A stretch of DNA of 29,462 bases from a virus. How positions within the stretch are numbered: the first letter of the stretch is position 1; each line of letters opens with the position of its first letter. The stretch spans positions 1 to 29,462 of the IMG/VR virus record IMGVR_UViG_3300025282_000167; one strand, written 5' to 3'. A program made the position numbers and the translations under genes. Below the pieces are notes generated by a model that worked only from the letters and a program-made list of their open reading frames with translations, was not told the DNA's origin and made no database searches. Below, in pieces: positions 29,113 through 29,462 of the stretch.

Positions 29113-29320
29113 TTTAGTTAAGTTGATTAACAACCCGTGCCAGCCGTTTGCCTCCGCGACCGGACACCCAAAAGACTTCGAGCGCGTTGGCCTAGTAATA
29201 AAGTTTACATGCCACGGCGAAAATGGACCGTTGGCCTCTGGTTGGGTCCAGTGGGCTGGCAACATGGATTGGGATTGCGAATTCATAGAGGATTTGGAGG
29301 TTATCAGTGCAACTAAATAA
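29099..29320 (+). CDS. VGDLV-family cassette 5
   Basis: A 73-residue protein from GTG 29099: MQVGDLVKLINNPCQPFASA, RVGLVIKFTCHGENG, SGWVQWAG and FIEDLEVISATK. It is the longest dense-array member, with an insertion between the first two strands. AAGGTG precedes the GTG. Its end (GTGCAACTAAATAA) overlaps the next gene by 14 bases, although that gene belongs to another family. Confidence 0.72.
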   Translation: MQVGDLVKLINNPCQPFASATGHPKDFERVGLVIKFTCHGENGPLASGWVQWAGNMDWDCEFIEDLEVISATK

Positions 29321-29462
29321 ACAAATCGTTTGTAAGGATGGATTTTCTATGAGCGTACAAGCAAACCAAGGCGCGTATTGCTCACCGCGCGTCGATAGTG
29401 CTGAAAGATACACCGCAGTTGAAATTGGATATCCTAGCGAAAAAGAACCCTTATTGATACAC
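29307..29462 (+). CDS. Partial paralogue of the 22382 gene, cut by the window edge
   Basis: Fifty-two codons from GTG 29307 to the edge: MQLNKQIVCKDGFSMSVQAN, GAYCSPRVDSAERYTAVEIG and YPSEKEPLLIH. It matches the first half of the protein at 22382 (KDGFxMSVQANxGAYCSPR, TAVExGYPSE). GGAGG in the previous gene's EVIS codons is its SD. This shows that the 14-base joint is not limited to VGDLV genes. The function is unknown for both copies. Confidence 0.75.
   Translation, partial: MQLNKQIVCKDGFSMSVQANQGAYCSPRVDSAERYTAVEIGYPSEKEPLLIH

Noticed and set aside
1-29462. tRNA genes, insertion sequences, integrase and CRISPR repeats
   Set aside because: I looked for T-arm-like motifs, inverted terminal repeats, transposase motifs and regularly spaced repeats and saw none.

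Overview
The window looks like part of a large tailed dsDNA phage genome (Caudoviricetes), probably environmental or marine. Every credible gene lies on the + strand. Genes are packed end to end with 1-17 base overlaps. The set combines phage nucleotide metabolism (adenosylcobalamin-dependent ribonucleotide reductase, dUTPase, IMPDH/GMP reductase-family enzyme), a DnaE-type replicative polymerase, a GroEL chaperonin with a GroES-like partner, a GH25 endolysin and many small phage hypotheticals. I see no tRNA, rRNA, integrase, transposase or CRISPR array. The host cannot be named. Strong sigma70-type promoters and Shine-Dalgarno (SD) sequences suggest an ordinary bacterium, and the class II reductase implies one with access to cobalamin.

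Layout. 1-10.1 kb: replication, nucleotide and lysis genes (nrdJ, GroES-like, GH25 endolysin, a GT-A-like protein, dnaE, dut). 10.1-14.7 kb: small genes around the IMPDH/GMPR enzyme, with a sigma-region-4-like protein, an acidic scaffold-like protein and a short peptidoglycan-binding-like protein. 14.7-18.3 kb: a 537-residue nuclease-like protein, GroEL and a holin-like protein. 18.3-21.8 kb: small hypotheticals, a glutaredoxin, a secreted protein, a PAP2 phosphatase and a protein resembling the regulatory domain of 2-isopropylmalate synthase. 21.8-29.5 kb: a promoter-rich, probably early region.

The right-hand region is the most unusual. Six near-identical promoters (TTGACA, 17 bases, GATAAT with an extended TG) drive separate transcription units. 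They include a two-zinc-knuckle protein, a MoxR-like AAA+ ATPase, an HExxH metallopeptidase-like/VWA protein, and an apparently non-coding RNA of about 210 nt with a 13-bp closing helix and a possible pseudoknot. Around them lies a family of 54-76 residue proteins starting M(K/Q)(V/I)GDLV, probably SH3/KOW-like barrels. In the array at 28.4-29.4 kb each gene overlaps the next by exactly 14 bases. The codons for the C-terminal motif EVIS double as the SD of the next gene, and the stop codon lies inside the conserved Gly-Asp codons of the next gene. Older members and a six-codon relic occur near 10.7-11.1 kb and 22-23.9 kb, so this looks like a modular cassette array.

Functions come from motifs read by eye. 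No database search or structure prediction was run. Promoter and RNA structure calls come from pattern matching and hand pairing.
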